Source: Shewanella sp. 10N.286.48.A6
GTDB lineage: Bacteria > Pseudomonadota > Gammaproteobacteria > Enterobacterales > Shewanellaceae
Direction: 5' to 3'
DNA length: 64,000 bases
Assembly (NCBI RefSeq): GCF_002873135.1
Contig: NZ_MCVI01000023.1
Coordinates: 1 to 64,000 of the forward strand
A program made the translations under genes and the position numbers. The first letter of the stretch is position 1. Every line of letters starts with the position of its first letter. The notes beneath the pieces were generated by a model that saw nothing but the letters and a program-made list of their open reading frames with translations, searched no databases and was not told the origin of the DNA. Below are positions 38,035 through 47,101 of this stretch, piece by piece.

Positions 38035-38745
38035 GTGACCCAAAACTCACCAAAACAATTATCGTTACCAGTTTATTTACCTGATGATGAAACATTTCAG
38101 AGTTATTACCCTGCAGTAGGTAACGATGAGTTAATCCAAAAGCTACAGGCTGCCGCTGAAGGCAGCCTTGCTTCTAGTTTGTATTTATATGGTCCGGTAA
38201 AATCTGGCCGTACTCACTTAATGCACGCAGCTTGTGCGTACGCGAACGATTTAGAGCGCCGTACTTTATATATCCCACTTGGCATTCATGCCAGTATTTC
38301 TCCTGAACTATTTGAAGGTATTGAGTCGTTACAACTAATTTGTATCGATGATATTGATGCCATTGCAGGACACCCAATATGGGAAGAGGCGCTGTTCCAT
38401 TTATACAATCGTATTGAAGAGCAGCAAGATTGTCGCTTGATTGTAAGTGGCACCTCATCACCAACTGAAGCTGGTTTTGCATTACCTGATTTAATTTCAC
38501 GGATGCAGTGGGGCTTGATATATCAATTACAACCCATGGCAGACGAAGAAAAGTTAGTGGCATTACAGCGGCGTGCAGCGATGCGTGGTTTGCAGCTTTC
38601 TGATGAGGTGGGGCGCTTTCTGTTAACTCGCATGGCTCGAGACTTACGTACCTTATTCGATGTGCTTGATAAGCTAGATAAAGCTTCTATGGTGCATCAA
38701 CGTAAATTGACGATTCCTTTCATTAAAGAAATGCTGCGATTGTAA
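38035..38745 (+). CDS. hda: DnaA regulatory inactivator Hda
   Basis: Hda, bound to the DNA-loaded sliding clamp, stimulates ATP hydrolysis by DnaA and prevents re-initiation of replication. The N-terminal QLSLPVYLPDDETF contains the clamp-binding motif. The AAA+ domain follows with YGPVKSGRTHLMHAAC, the Walker B ICIDDIDAIAG-like LICIDDID, and a C-terminal KLTIPFIKEMLRL. It starts at GTG 38035, and has 236 residues, as expected. Confidence 0.96.
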   Translation: MTQNSPKQLSLPVYLPDDETFQSYYPAVGNDELIQKLQAAAEGSLASSLYLYGPVKSGRTHLMHAACAYANDLERRTLYIPLGIHASISPELFEGIESLQLICIDDIDAIAGHPIWEEALFHLYNRIEEQQDCRLIVSGTSSPTEAGFALPDLISRMQWGLIYQLQPMADEEKLVALQRRAAMRGLQLSDEVGRFLLTRMARDLRTLFDVLDKLDKASMVHQRKLTIPFIKEMLRL

Positions 38746-38801
38746 GTGACAATTTTTTATAATTGAGTTTTACGCTTTTATGAAAGCTTACAATCTAAAA
38801 T

Positions 38802-38829
38802 AAAAAACCACCGATTAAGGTGGTTTTTT
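38802..38829 (+). terminator. Terminator of hda
   Basis: AAAAAACCACC GATTAA GGTGGTTTTTT; it lies between the convergent genes hda and the lipoprotein gene and can serve both. Confidence 0.87.
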
Positions 38830-38867
38830 ATTGGTAGTCACAAAAAATTGGTTATTTTCTGATTTGG

Positions 38868-40817
38868 TTAACGCGAGGGTATAGGCATATCTCTGTGCTC
38901 ACGACCCACTTGTATAGCGGGTCTATTATGCAATGTCACGGCTGTAGAGTTCGCACTGATGTTAGACATAGTGGTAACTCTGGACATTGACCTAGATAAA
39001 GCGGGTGATATATCGACATTATCAAACCAATCTTGGCCGGCAATCATGTTTATTGGCGCAGGTAAGCCATTTAATAACGATTCACCATCTACTTCAGGCA
39101 TCATTTGATTAATAACAAATGCAGCTCGGGTTGAGAGTTCGTCTGCGCCAATGCGGCCTCGCTGCCCCCAATCTACGATTAAGTTATCGGTATCTGTGAC
39201 TGCCACATCCCTTTGAATTTGATAACGATGACTCATAAAGGCTTCTTCAAACAACATTGCGGCGTCTTCACGAGTCGACGAGTAGTTATAAAAATCATTA
39301 GCATAATCGGTCAAAAAGAAGCTAGTGACATCACTAGGTACATAGGCTTTTTGAGTTGCGTCAGCGGTTTCACCTAAAAAGCTGACGGCGGCTAAACCAT
39401 ACATTTCAGCGCTGGTTAATGGCTCAATATTCTGCAATTGATCAGATACCAGTGAATTGCTATTTGCTCTACGATAGAAGTCATCAATTAAAGTCGGGCC
39501 TTGTAACTGGCTATGGGTCGAACGCGGGAAAAAGTCATTAGCGTGAGCTAATTCGTGATACATCAAACTGGCTAAGCGCGGTGTAAGATCTGCAATAGTG
39601 CGCGATTGACGGATTGCCCGATCATAACTAATAGATACATAGTCATTATTTTTCACATAACGCCACGGCATAATAAATTTTAAATCGTTACCAAAGTCAC
39701 TACGATAATCAGGTGCTTCATTGATGGTGTCTCTTTCCGTCGGGCTTAACCATAAATACTCAGGGTCGAGGTAAATAGCGCCCGTAGCCACCCAGTAAAA
39801 TGATGGTCTAATATCATAGCTAATGACAACTGCGCTTACTGATTGTAATAACTTGATAAAATCACTGTTAGGATCCGCTTCAGTTAAAAATTGCTCAAAG
39901 TTTCGGCCCATCCAGTCATGGGAAACAACCACTCTATCCATGACATCAGCAATGGTTTCTGAATCTAATTGCTGACCAATTAACGGCAAGTCATTGAGCT
40001 CACACGTTTGGTTTAACTGGTTAGAGTAAACACACCGCTGCGCGTTAATTGCATAAGGTGATGCACTGTTATAGGCATAGGTTTTAGCGATGGGGCTATC
40101 AAAGTAGGGCGAGGTGATGGCGTTTTGTTTCGTCACTAATACAAAGACTTCATCGGTTAAGGTTTCACCGGCAAAGTCTGCGGTCACTTTAAGGCCAACA
40201 AAGGTATCTTCTGCAATATTATCTGGTGCGGTAAATAGTGGCCTTTCTGCATTGGTTAAATCAAGGCTAATTTGTTGGTCTGAAAAATAACACCATTGTA
40301 TGTTAGATGGCACTTGGTTGTTGATCTGACCAAGGCGCAGGCTGACATCATTACCTGCAACAACTTGATGATCGCTATAGACATTTAACTGTTGCGACAT
40401 TTGCGCAGCACTGATGGAAATTTTGTCGCTGTAAGAAATTTGGCCACTGGTTGCCTCGACAGTGAAGCTATAGTCTGCAGCTTCAGGAATATAAAATGCC
40501 AGCACTGGGCTGTTTTCTGAGCTGATATCTAATGCAGGTCCTGCAGTTTGTTGCCAGTTAAACTGGTAGTCGTTGCTGTTTTGGTTACTGACCCCAACAG
40601 TAATACTGGCGGATTGATTGACGTAATATTGCTGTTCAACATTAAAATTCAATTCTGTGCCATTATTAACGGTTGTTAAACCGGAGCTGGTTTCGCAGAC
40701 ATTGATGGGCAATGTGGTTTCAGGGTCTCCTGGCGAAGATGAGTCAGAGCTACCGCCACAGGCTGACAGAAAAGTCACTGAGGCGAGTATAGCTGTAATA
40801 GCCATGTTATTTTTCAT
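38868..40817 (-). CDS. Lipoprotein with zinc-metallopeptidase motif
   Basis: A predicted lipoprotein of 649 residues that I do not recognise. The signal peptide ends in the lipobox LSAC, followed by GGSSDSSSPGD, a flexible linker. Residues about 40-130 resemble a PKD/Ig-like domain (FNWQQTAGP, YSFTVEATSG). The second half holds HELAHANDFF with HExxH at 421-425, and downstream a SSTREDAAMLFEEAFMSH segment whose acids could supply the third zinc ligand. It is therefore a likely secreted or surface-anchored zincin. ATG 40817 is chosen because CGGAG precedes it; the frame is open eight codons further. It has no obvious operon partner. Confidence 0.7.
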   Translation of the reverse strand: MKNNMAITAILASVTFLSACGGSSDSSSPGDPETTLPINVCETSSGLTTVNNGTELNFNVEQQYYVNQSASITVGVSNQNSNDYQFNWQQTAGPALDISSENSPVLAFYIPEAADYSFTVEATSGQISYSDKISISAAQMSQQLNVYSDHQVVAGNDVSLRLGQINNQVPSNIQWCYFSDQQISLDLTNAERPLFTAPDNIAEDTFVGLKVTADFAGETLTDEVFVLVTKQNAITSPYFDSPIAKTYAYNSASPYAINAQRCVYSNQLNQTCELNDLPLIGQQLDSETIADVMDRVVVSHDWMGRNFEQFLTEADPNSDFIKLLQSVSAVVISYDIRPSFYWVATGAIYLDPEYLWLSPTERDTINEAPDYRSDFGNDLKFIMPWRYVKNNDYVSISYDRAIRQSRTIADLTPRLASLMYHELAHANDFFPRSTHSQLQGPTLIDDFYRRANSNSLVSDQLQNIEPLTSAEMYGLAAVSFLGETADATQKAYVPSDVTSFFLTDYANDFYNYSSTREDAAMLFEEAFMSHRYQIQRDVAVTDTDNLIVDWGQRGRIGADELSTRAAFVINQMMPEVDGESLLNGLPAPINMIAGQDWFDNVDISPALSRSMSRVTTMSNISANSTAVTLHNRPAIQVGREHRDMPIPSR

Positions 40818-41012
40818 ACACAATCTCCGTTGCTTTTGCATTTTAATCTAAAAATGTTATCAAAAATCAATATAGCATGGAGTCTTGCTTGCAAAAAGAG
40901 CGGTGAAACTATTTGGTAACCTTTTCTTTACTTGTTACTTACTTATCTTTTTATCTACTTGTCACTTACTAGGTGCTTGGTTATGGCGAAGTGATTTGCT
41001 GTTTTTAAATAA

Positions 41013-41033
41013 AAAAGCGCCCAAAGGCGCTTA
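41013..41033 (-). terminator. Terminator of the arsC-DUF2069 unit
   Basis: AAGCGCC TTTG GGCGCTT followed by TTTTATTT on the minus strand, 32 bases after the DUF2069 stop. Confidence 0.87.
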
Positions 41034-41064
41034 AGTAATTTAGTTTATAAGTAGCAAGCTTATA

Positions 41065-41442
41065 TTATTGGTCTTTGGACTTTTTCTTTAAACCTAAGCC
41101 TAGTTCTCTACCACGTAGGCGGGCATAAAAAGGAAAAGCGACTAACAGTGCGCTAATAAGTACAGATTCAATAAGCGCAAAATATAATGCATCTTCTGTG
41201 ACATACAGCAGGGTTAGTCCATGTAAAAGGTATAAGCATAAAATGAAACTTGCCCAGGCATAAGTGTATGGCTTACCCGTTAATATCCCTTTAATGGGCA
41301 GTAACAAAGGGGCTATCCATAACAAATTAAAGACTAATGAATATTCACCTGTCATGCCTTGCTGGATAAACCAGCCAGTAAGCAGCATTAATAATGAGAC
41401 ATAGCCCACACGGCATAGTTGAAATAAGGTATGTGTTGTCAT
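41065..41442 (-). CDS. DUF2069 membrane protein
   Basis: A 125-residue inner-membrane protein of the DUF2069 family, with four hydrophobic helices and a basic C-terminal tail (LKKKSKDQ). The function is unknown. I start it at ATG 41442, eight bases after the arsC stop, with GAGAAT overlapping that stop as ribosome-binding site. The pairing with arsC is common in gammaproteobacteria. Confidence 0.85.
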   Translation of the reverse strand: MTTHTLFQLCRVGYVSLLMLLTGWFIQQGMTGEYSLVFNLLWIAPLLLPIKGILTGKPYTYAWASFILCLYLLHGLTLLYVTEDALYFALIESVLISALLVAFPFYARLRGRELGLGLKKKSKDQ

Positions 41443-41450
41443 GGTTATTC

Positions 41451-41801
41451 TCACAAAATGGCTAACACATTTTCAGGTGGTCGACCTACTGCAGCTTTGC
41501 CGTTTGCAATAGCAATAGGGCGCTCAATTAATTTAGGGGTGTTAATCATGGCGTTGATTAATTGCTCATCGGTTAAATTAACATCCGCAAGGTTTTGTTC
41601 TTTGTATTCGGTTTCTTTAGTGCGCATTAGCTCTCTTGGACTGATTGCTAACATGGCTAAAATAGCGCTAATTTCGTCGCTAGAAGGAACGTTTTTTAAA
41701 TATTCAACAATGTTTATTTGAACATTTTGTGCTTCTAGTAACGCAAGGGTTTGGCGGCTTTTTGAACAGCGAGGGTTATGATAAAGGGTAACAGTTGTCA
41801 T
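41451..41801 (-). CDS. arsC: Glutaredoxin-dependent arsenate reductase (ArsC family)
   Basis: The 116-residue protein has the ArsC catalytic motif LYHNPRCSKSRQTLALLE, with Cys near residue 12, and the Arg-containing LIERPIAIANGKAAVGRPPENV, which binds arsenate in the E. coli plasmid enzyme. There is no arsR or arsB nearby, so a role in arsenic resistance is not shown by context. It is the first gene of the pair with DUF2069. A second, more distant ArsC-like protein is encoded at 49818-50168. Confidence 0.88.
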   Translation of the reverse strand: MTTVTLYHNPRCSKSRQTLALLEAQNVQINIVEYLKNVPSSDEISAILAMLAISPRELMRTKETEYKEQNLADVNLTDEQLINAMINTPKLIERPIAIANGKAAVGRPPENVLAIL

Positions 41802-41897
41802 TAGATTGCTTCTTTTTTATATTTTGGGGCATATTAACAAAAAATCTAAGCAATGGTTAGCTATCTGATAACTTAACTCACCATTGCTTAGCGGTAA

Positions 41898-43367
41898 TTA
41901 TTTGAGAGCGTCAAGCTCACGTTTAGCTTGTCTAAATTGGCGGATCCTCGCCTCAATTCTGGCAACTTGTAACGATTGGCCTTCTGAGTGGCGATAGGCA
42001 TAGTTAAGTTGATCAATCGCGCCATCATAATTGGCCGCTAAGGCCATGACTTCAGCATTAGTATAATATTCAAGTGCCTTATTACCCATTTTGCGATAGG
42101 CCTGAGTTAAAATTTGATAAGGCAATATATTTTGCTTATCTAGAAATATAAGATCTTCTAATAGCGGAATGGCTTTTTCGGGTTGTTCAGCTTCCACATA
42201 CACGTTGGCAAGGTTAGCTGAAATTACTTGCGACATAGGTTTAAGCTTATTGTGATGCAATAACATCTCAATGGCGCCGTCAAAATCTTTCTTTTGAACT
42301 AACAAATCAGTTTTAGTATCAATATAAAACAGATTGTTTGGCTTATTTGCTAACAAGTCATCGATAATATCTTCTGCTTCAGTAAAGCGTTTTGCTCTAA
42401 ATAGAGCCAATGCTTTCCCATAAAGTGCAGCACTTTTAAAGCTATAGCTTTCTTTTTTTAGTTGCTGCTCAAACATAGATAAAGCCGCTTGTTCACTGTA
42501 ACTTGAAAAGCGCACTTGAATACGCGCTTTAGCAAGTTGGTAGTTTAACTGATCAGGGATATATCGATGAGGAAACTGGGTTGCGCGGTTACGGGCATCG
42601 GTAATACGTGACTCGGGTAATGGGTGAGTCAGTAGCATTTGCGGTGGCGTAGTAGTAAAGCGATAGCGTATAGCAAGCTTAGAGAAAAAATCGGCGGCGC
42701 CATTGGGGTCAAATCCCGCAGCTGCGAGCGTTTGCATGCCAATTCTATCAGCTTCTCTTTCATGTAAACGTGTGTAGTTAATGCGTGATTGTGTAGATAA
42801 CGCTTGGGTTGTAGCTAACGCTGCCATACCTGCTTGTGGCGCAGCAATGGTTAATAAAATCGCCCCTAACATCCCCACAATAGTAGCAGTAGAACTTTTT
42901 TCTTGTGCTTCTAACGAACGGGCTAAGTGACGTTGCGTTACGTGAGTAATTTCATGGGCAAGTACAGAGGCTAATTCGCTTTCTGTGTCGGCATTAAGAA
43001 ATAAGCCAGTATGTACGCCTACATGGCCTCCGAAAAAAGCAAAGGCGTTAATTTCATCATTTTTTAATAAGAAAAAGTAAAAGGGTGTTTTTACTCCAGT
43101 GGCGTGGGCAACCAGTTTATTGCCAAGTTCTGACATATATTGATTCAGCACAGGATCACTAACAATAGGTGCTGATGAACGAATGACCCGCATATAGGCA
43201 TCGCCATATACCATTTCTTTTTCTAAACTAAAGGTATTGACTGCGGCAGTACCAAGATCGGGAAGATTGTTACTGGCAAAGCTTTTTGCCACACCAGCGG
43301 TTAGCATTAAGGCAACTGCAGTTGTTACAACACTTTTTGAGAATTGGGTAAACGATAATTTGCGCAA
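41898..43367 (-). CDS. bepA: Periplasmic M48 metalloprotease/chaperone BepA
   Basis: BepA (YfgC) assists LptD assembly and degrades misassembled outer-membrane proteins. The 489 residues begin with a signal peptide (about 1-31), then the M48 domain with the zinc motif LAHEITHVTQRHL (HExxH) and the third ligand in NYTRLHEREADRIG. The C-terminal half has TPR-like helical repeats (for example AANLANVYVEAEQPEKAIPLLEDL). The gene lies divergent from the tusA-like gene and perM, as in E. coli where perM and bepA are adjacent. Confidence 0.94.
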   Translation of the reverse strand: MRKLSFTQFSKSVVTTAVALMLTAGVAKSFASNNLPDLGTAAVNTFSLEKEMVYGDAYMRVIRSSAPIVSDPVLNQYMSELGNKLVAHATGVKTPFYFFLLKNDEINAFAFFGGHVGVHTGLFLNADTESELASVLAHEITHVTQRHLARSLEAQEKSSTATIVGMLGAILLTIAAPQAGMAALATTQALSTQSRINYTRLHEREADRIGMQTLAAAGFDPNGAADFFSKLAIRYRFTTTPPQMLLTHPLPESRITDARNRATQFPHRYIPDQLNYQLAKARIQVRFSSYSEQAALSMFEQQLKKESYSFKSAALYGKALALFRAKRFTEAEDIIDDLLANKPNNLFYIDTKTDLLVQKKDFDGAIEMLLHHNKLKPMSQVISANLANVYVEAEQPEKAIPLLEDLIFLDKQNILPYQILTQAYRKMGNKALEYYTNAEVMALAANYDGAIDQLNYAYRHSEGQSLQVARIEARIRQFRQAKRELDALK

Positions 43368-43487
43368 ATGTAACCTTTATTATAATTATTTAAATAGGGT
43401 GGTAAGCAATTTAAGCTAAAGCGAATTACTTGTACTTTACTATCCTTGCTAGGATAATGGCTAGAGAATTTTTTAAGCAAATTTATA

Positions 43488-43721
43488 ATGAAATTAATTG
43501 ATTTAACTGCATATCAATGCCCGTATCCTTTGGTACAAATCAAGTTGGCATTGAAGAAGCTCAAGCTCGGTGAATCGCTATCTTTCAGTATCTCTGACTC
43601 TGGTTCACGTCGAGATGTTCCGCAGTTTTTAAAAAAAATGGGTTATCAGCTCAAAATAACTGATGAAAGCCCTAACTCTCTGTCTTTTATGGTTACGAAA
43701 GGTAACAATTTAACTGAATAA
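43488..43721 (+). CDS. TusA-family sulfur carrier-like protein
   Basis: A 77-residue protein of the TusA/SirA family. The CPxP motif is present (AYQCPYPLVQIKLALKKL, Cys at residue 10). These small proteins carry persulfide sulfur for tRNA 2-thiolation and other uses. It sits between bepA and perM. TusA proper is usually elsewhere, so this is probably a paralogue with unknown partner. The start ATG is 69 bases before perM after its end, compatible with a two-gene unit. Confidence 0.85.
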   Translation: MKLIDLTAYQCPYPLVQIKLALKKLKLGESLSFSISDSGSRRDVPQFLKKMGYQLKITDESPNSLSFMVTKGNNLTE

Positions 43722-43790
43722 TTAGGCTGACTTAAGATTAGTTAACTCTTAATATGACTCAGTCTTCTGTGACACTGTTTAAGGAACAAA

Positions 43791-44897
43791 ATGCTTTCAT
43801 TTTTAGGTGATTGGTATAAAGCGCGCTTTAGTGATCCACATGCAATTACATTATTATTTATTTTATTGGGGATCGGGCTATTAATATATTTTGCTGGTGG
43901 CTTACTTGCGCCATTGTTTGTAGCACTCATTTTAGCTTTTTTACTTGAATGGCCTGTGGCGCAAATAGCGAAATTTGGTATTAATCGCACAGTCGGCGCC
44001 TCACTGATCTTAGTGTTATTTGTCGGCCTTATGGTATTAGTCGCATTTGGGCTTATCCCTAGCTTATGGCGTCAAGGAGTTGCCTTAGCTACGGACTTAC
44101 CGATAATGATTGATACCGGGATGCAGTCACTTAAGGCATTAACGGTTGATTACCCACAATATGTCAGCATTGAACAAATTGATGCCATGGTAATAGAGCT
44201 TAAAAAGTTAGTTGATACCCAGCATTTATTTGATATAGGCAAACAACTTTTAGGTTACTCTGCCTCGCTACTGGTATTGATGGTATACGTGATTCTAGTG
44301 CCGTTATTGGTGTTTTTCTTCTTAAAAGATAAAGATCAGTTACTGAAAAGCAGTAAACGTTTTTTTCCTAATAATCGTGATTTAGCTCGTAAAGTTTGGT
44401 TTGAAATGGACCAACAAATTTTCAATTACATTCGCGGAAAAGTGATTGAGATTGTCATCATTGGTACTGTGAGCTACGTATTTTTTGCCATTATGGGACT
44501 GCGTTACTCAGCATTGTTAGGGGTGCTAACGGGTTTATCCGTATTGATCCCTTATGTTGGCGCGACACTGGTGACATTACCCATAGCGTTAGTGGCCTTT
44601 GTTCAGTGGGGCGTAAGCCCTGAATTTGGTTATGTGATGATTGGTTACGGGATAATCCAAGCCCTTGATGGTAATGTGTTGGTGCCAATATTATTTTCTG
44701 ATGCAGTGGATTTACACCCAGTGATGATTATTGCCGCGGTGTTGGTTTTTGGCGGCTTATGGGGCGTGTGGGGGGTATTCTTTGCAATTCCATTAGCGTC
44801 ACTGGTAAAAGCGGTGATTAATGCTTGGCCTAACAGTAGTAATCAAAACAACAGTTTAGCTTTAGATAAAGAGACTTCATCTGTTTCAAAATCCTAA
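43791..44897 (+). CDS. perM: AI-2E family transporter PerM
   Basis: A 368-residue inner-membrane protein of the AI-2E exporter family with about eight membrane helices. Typical are ILLGIGLLIYFAGGLLAPLFVALILAFLLEWP in part, the GLRYSALLGVLTGLSVLIPYVGA segment and the Gly-rich GGLWGVWGVFFAIPLASLVKA near the C-terminus. PerM is the E. coli name at the same position next to bepA. Substrate unknown; the family name does not prove autoinducer export. AAGGAACA precedes the ATG. Confidence 0.9.
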   Translation: MLSFLGDWYKARFSDPHAITLLFILLGIGLLIYFAGGLLAPLFVALILAFLLEWPVAQIAKFGINRTVGASLILVLFVGLMVLVAFGLIPSLWRQGVALATDLPIMIDTGMQSLKALTVDYPQYVSIEQIDAMVIELKKLVDTQHLFDIGKQLLGYSASLLVLMVYVILVPLLVFFFLKDKDQLLKSSKRFFPNNRDLARKVWFEMDQQIFNYIRGKVIEIVIIGTVSYVFFAIMGLRYSALLGVLTGLSVLIPYVGATLVTLPIALVAFVQWGVSPEFGYVMIGYGIIQALDGNVLVPILFSDAVDLHPVMIIAAVLVFGGLWGVWGVFFAIPLASLVKAVINAWPNSSNQNNSLALDKETSSVSKS

Positions 44898-44982
44898 ATA
44901 GACACTCAAAACCTGTTAAAACTGAGCCAAGCTACTGCTCTAATTCAACTGGCATAGTTTGTATAAATTTAGAGAAAACTAC

Positions 44983-45029
44983 AAAAAGCGAATGACTACT
45001 GCATATAAACAGTGTCATTCGCTTTTTTT
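44983..45029 (+). terminator. Terminator of perM
   Basis: AAAAAGCGAATGAC (44983-44996) pairs with GTCATTCGCTTTTT (45013-45026), with an inner ACTG/CAGT extension and a T-rich tail. Confidence 0.85.
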
Positions 45030-45133
45030 ATTTTTTTCGATCAAGTCAGGCTAATTTACCAGGGCTGAAGCCTATGAGTCATACCTGATGCATCATAAGG
45101 TATTTAAGCCGGTAGTTACTTGAATTACTTGAG

Positions 45134-45340
45134 TTACTTGTCGTTATCACCCTTATCCGTTGGCGCTTGGTCGGTATTAAGATCTTTTACTGATTCGTCT
45201 TCTGCAGCTTTATCAGTTTTAGTTTTTGGCTCACCAAACTGCGGCATTTTAAACTTAGCGCTATATTTTAATACCGCTAAATTACTGGCAATAATACCAA
45301 CGACTAAAATGATAATAAGCCAAACTTCTAAATCGTTCAT
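45134..45340 (-). CDS. DUF2897 family single-span membrane protein
   Basis: A 68-residue protein with an N-terminal membrane helix (residues about 6-26, VWLIIILVVGIIASNLAVL) and a charged cytoplasmic tail rich in Lys, Asp and Glu. It matches what I recall of the small DUF2897 family in Shewanella and relatives. It follows kdsB by 39 bases on the same strand and is probably cotranscribed. Function unknown. Confidence 0.75.
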   Translation of the reverse strand: MNDLEVWLIIILVVGIIASNLAVLKYSAKFKMPQFGEPKTKTDKAAEDESVKDLNTDQAPTDKGDNDK

Positions 45341-45379
45341 GATAATCCTTAACTGGTGTTTTGACCATTAAGTTGCTGA

Positions 45380-46123
45380 TTAATCAACAGCTAAGCGTTG
45401 TTCACATTTACGGATATCTTCAGGGGTATCAACTTCTGGTGAGTTGAAAGCGCTGATGGCGATTTTTATCTTATGGCCATATTCAAGGGCTCGTAACTGT
45501 TCAAGTTTTTCAAGGTTCTCTAAGCGACCGAGGGGCAATTTAGCAAACGCTTTAACAAATTTACTGGTGTAAGCATAAATGCCGATATGCTTGTATACCG
45601 CGTAATCCTCACTGTCATTATCACGGCAAAAAGGAATACGAGAACGTGAAAAGTACAGGGCATTAAACTCGTTATCAAAAACCACTTTTACTTGCATAGG
45701 GTCATCAATATCTTTGTCTTTATCAATTTTATAACCTAATGTCGCCATTTCGAATTCGCCTGGGTGGCGTTCAAATAAGCTGATCATTTGTTCAATTGAA
45801 ATAGGGTCAATTAACGGTTGATCCCCTTGTACATTAATCACTAAATCACTGTCGTCCAATCCAAGTATATCAATGGCCTCATTGATGCGATCAGTACCAG
45901 AAGCCGCATCAGAGCTGGTCATGACTACTTGACCACCAAAAGACTCAACCGTGTCTTTTATGCGAACATCATCAGTAGCAACGTAGATATTATCTAACCC
46001 TTTAGCGAGTGCCGCACGTTCACACACATGCTGTATCATTGGTTTGCCGTTAATGTGTGCCAGTGGTTTACCTGGAAAACGACTTGAGCCATATCTTGCT
46101 GGGATTAAAAGAGTAACTTTCAT
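45380..46123 (-). CDS. kdsB: 3-deoxy-manno-octulosonate (or 8-amino analogue) cytidylyltransferase
   Basis: KdsB activates Kdo as CMP-Kdo for lipid A core assembly. The 247 residues begin [22 protein letters not shown], and contain [14 protein letters not shown] and [11 protein letters not shown], all family motifs. In Shewanella the enzyme is known to prefer 8-amino-Kdo, made by KdnA and KdnB, but those genes are not beside it here. The start is ATG 46123, preceded by AGGA; a TTG codon one codon upstream is not needed. Confidence 0.95.
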   Translation of the reverse strand: MKVTLLIPARYGSSRFPGKPLAHINGKPMIQHVCERAALAKGLDNIYVATDDVRIKDTVESFGGQVVMTSSDAASGTDRINEAIDILGLDDSDLVINVQGDQPLIDPISIEQMISLFERHPGEFEMATLGYKIDKDKDIDDPMQVKVVFDNEFNALYFSRSRIPFCRDNDSEDYAVYKHIGIYAYTSKFVKAFAKLPLGRLENLEKLEQLRALEYGHKIKIAISAFNSPEVDTPEDIRKCEQRLAVD

Positions 46124-46296
46124 CAATATCCTACTTATCTGGAACGCTAAACAAAGGGGCTACGAGCCCGAATGTAACTTATGCTTTATTATATACAACC
46201 AATTAGCTTAGTCAGCATTTGGTTGTTACCTATTTAGTTTAATCTCTGTAAAGATTATCTGATCTGCAGAGATGGTTCGTTGGCCATATCAACATT

Positions 46297-46911
46297 TTAC
46301 AGCGCATTATTGGCATGCTCACTATTTACCGTGACATCTAAATCTGTAAGTAGTCCGTTATTAATGCCATATATCCAGCCGTGAATGGCAATTTCTTGGC
46401 CTCTGTCCCATGCATCTTGAACAATCGTTGTGCTGGTAACATTGGCAACTTGTTCCATAACGTTTAGCTCGCACAAGCGGTCAAAACGTTGTTGTGGGCA
46501 AAGTTGTTCTAGGTTTTTGTTGTGTATGCGGTAAATATCACGAATATGACCTAACCAGTTATCAATCAAGCCTAAACGCTCTTTGCTCATAGCCGCTTTT
46601 ACACCGCCACAGCCATAATGCCCCACAACCATAATATGTTTTACTTTGAGCACTTCCACAGCGTATTGAATGACAGATAAGCAATTAAGGTCGGTATGGA
46701 TCACCATATTAGCAATATTACGGTGCACAAATACTTCGCCAGGCATCAAGTCGATAATTTGATTTGAAGGTACGCGGCTATCAGAGCAACCGATCCATAA
46801 ATATTCAGGATTTTGCTGTTGGGCAAGCTGGGCAAAAAATTCAGGATCTTCCTTACTAATGCGTTCAGCCCAGCGGCGATTATTGTCAAAAAGAGGCTTT
46901 AATAATTTCAT
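46297..46911 (-). CDS. can: Beta-class carbonic anhydrase
   Basis: The enzyme interconverts CO2 and bicarbonate in the cytoplasm. It has 204 residues. The zinc ligands are Cys in CSDSRVPS (with the Asp-Arg dyad), and His and Cys in [12 protein letters not shown]. The N-terminal [33 protein letters not shown] is shared with E. coli Can over most of its length. It appears to be monocistronic. Confidence 0.95.
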   Translation of the reverse strand: MKLLKPLFDNNRRWAERISKEDPEFFAQLAQQQNPEYLWIGCSDSRVPSNQIIDLMPGEVFVHRNIANMVIHTDLNCLSVIQYAVEVLKVKHIMVVGHYGCGGVKAAMSKERLGLIDNWLGHIRDIYRIHNKNLEQLCPQQRFDRLCELNVMEQVANVTSTTIVQDAWDRGQEIAIHGWIYGINNGLLTDLDVTVNSEHANNAL

Positions 46912-47101
46912 TTATGCTTTATAACCGTTTTTAAGTTTACTCGGACAAACAGGAGTACTGGTTGCACTATAAATTTTTATTATTATATCAGTATATTGCA
47001 ATGTACTGTTTAATCTATATAAGGTGATGAAAATGCGTAATTATTATAACTTTTAATCAAGTCGTGCAGCTTATTAGCAGTAACATTAGTTGTTTTAGGC
47101 T

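Noticed and set aside
38174..38563. A 129-codon frame on the minus strand
   Set aside because: Antisense to hda, which is a well-supported gene.
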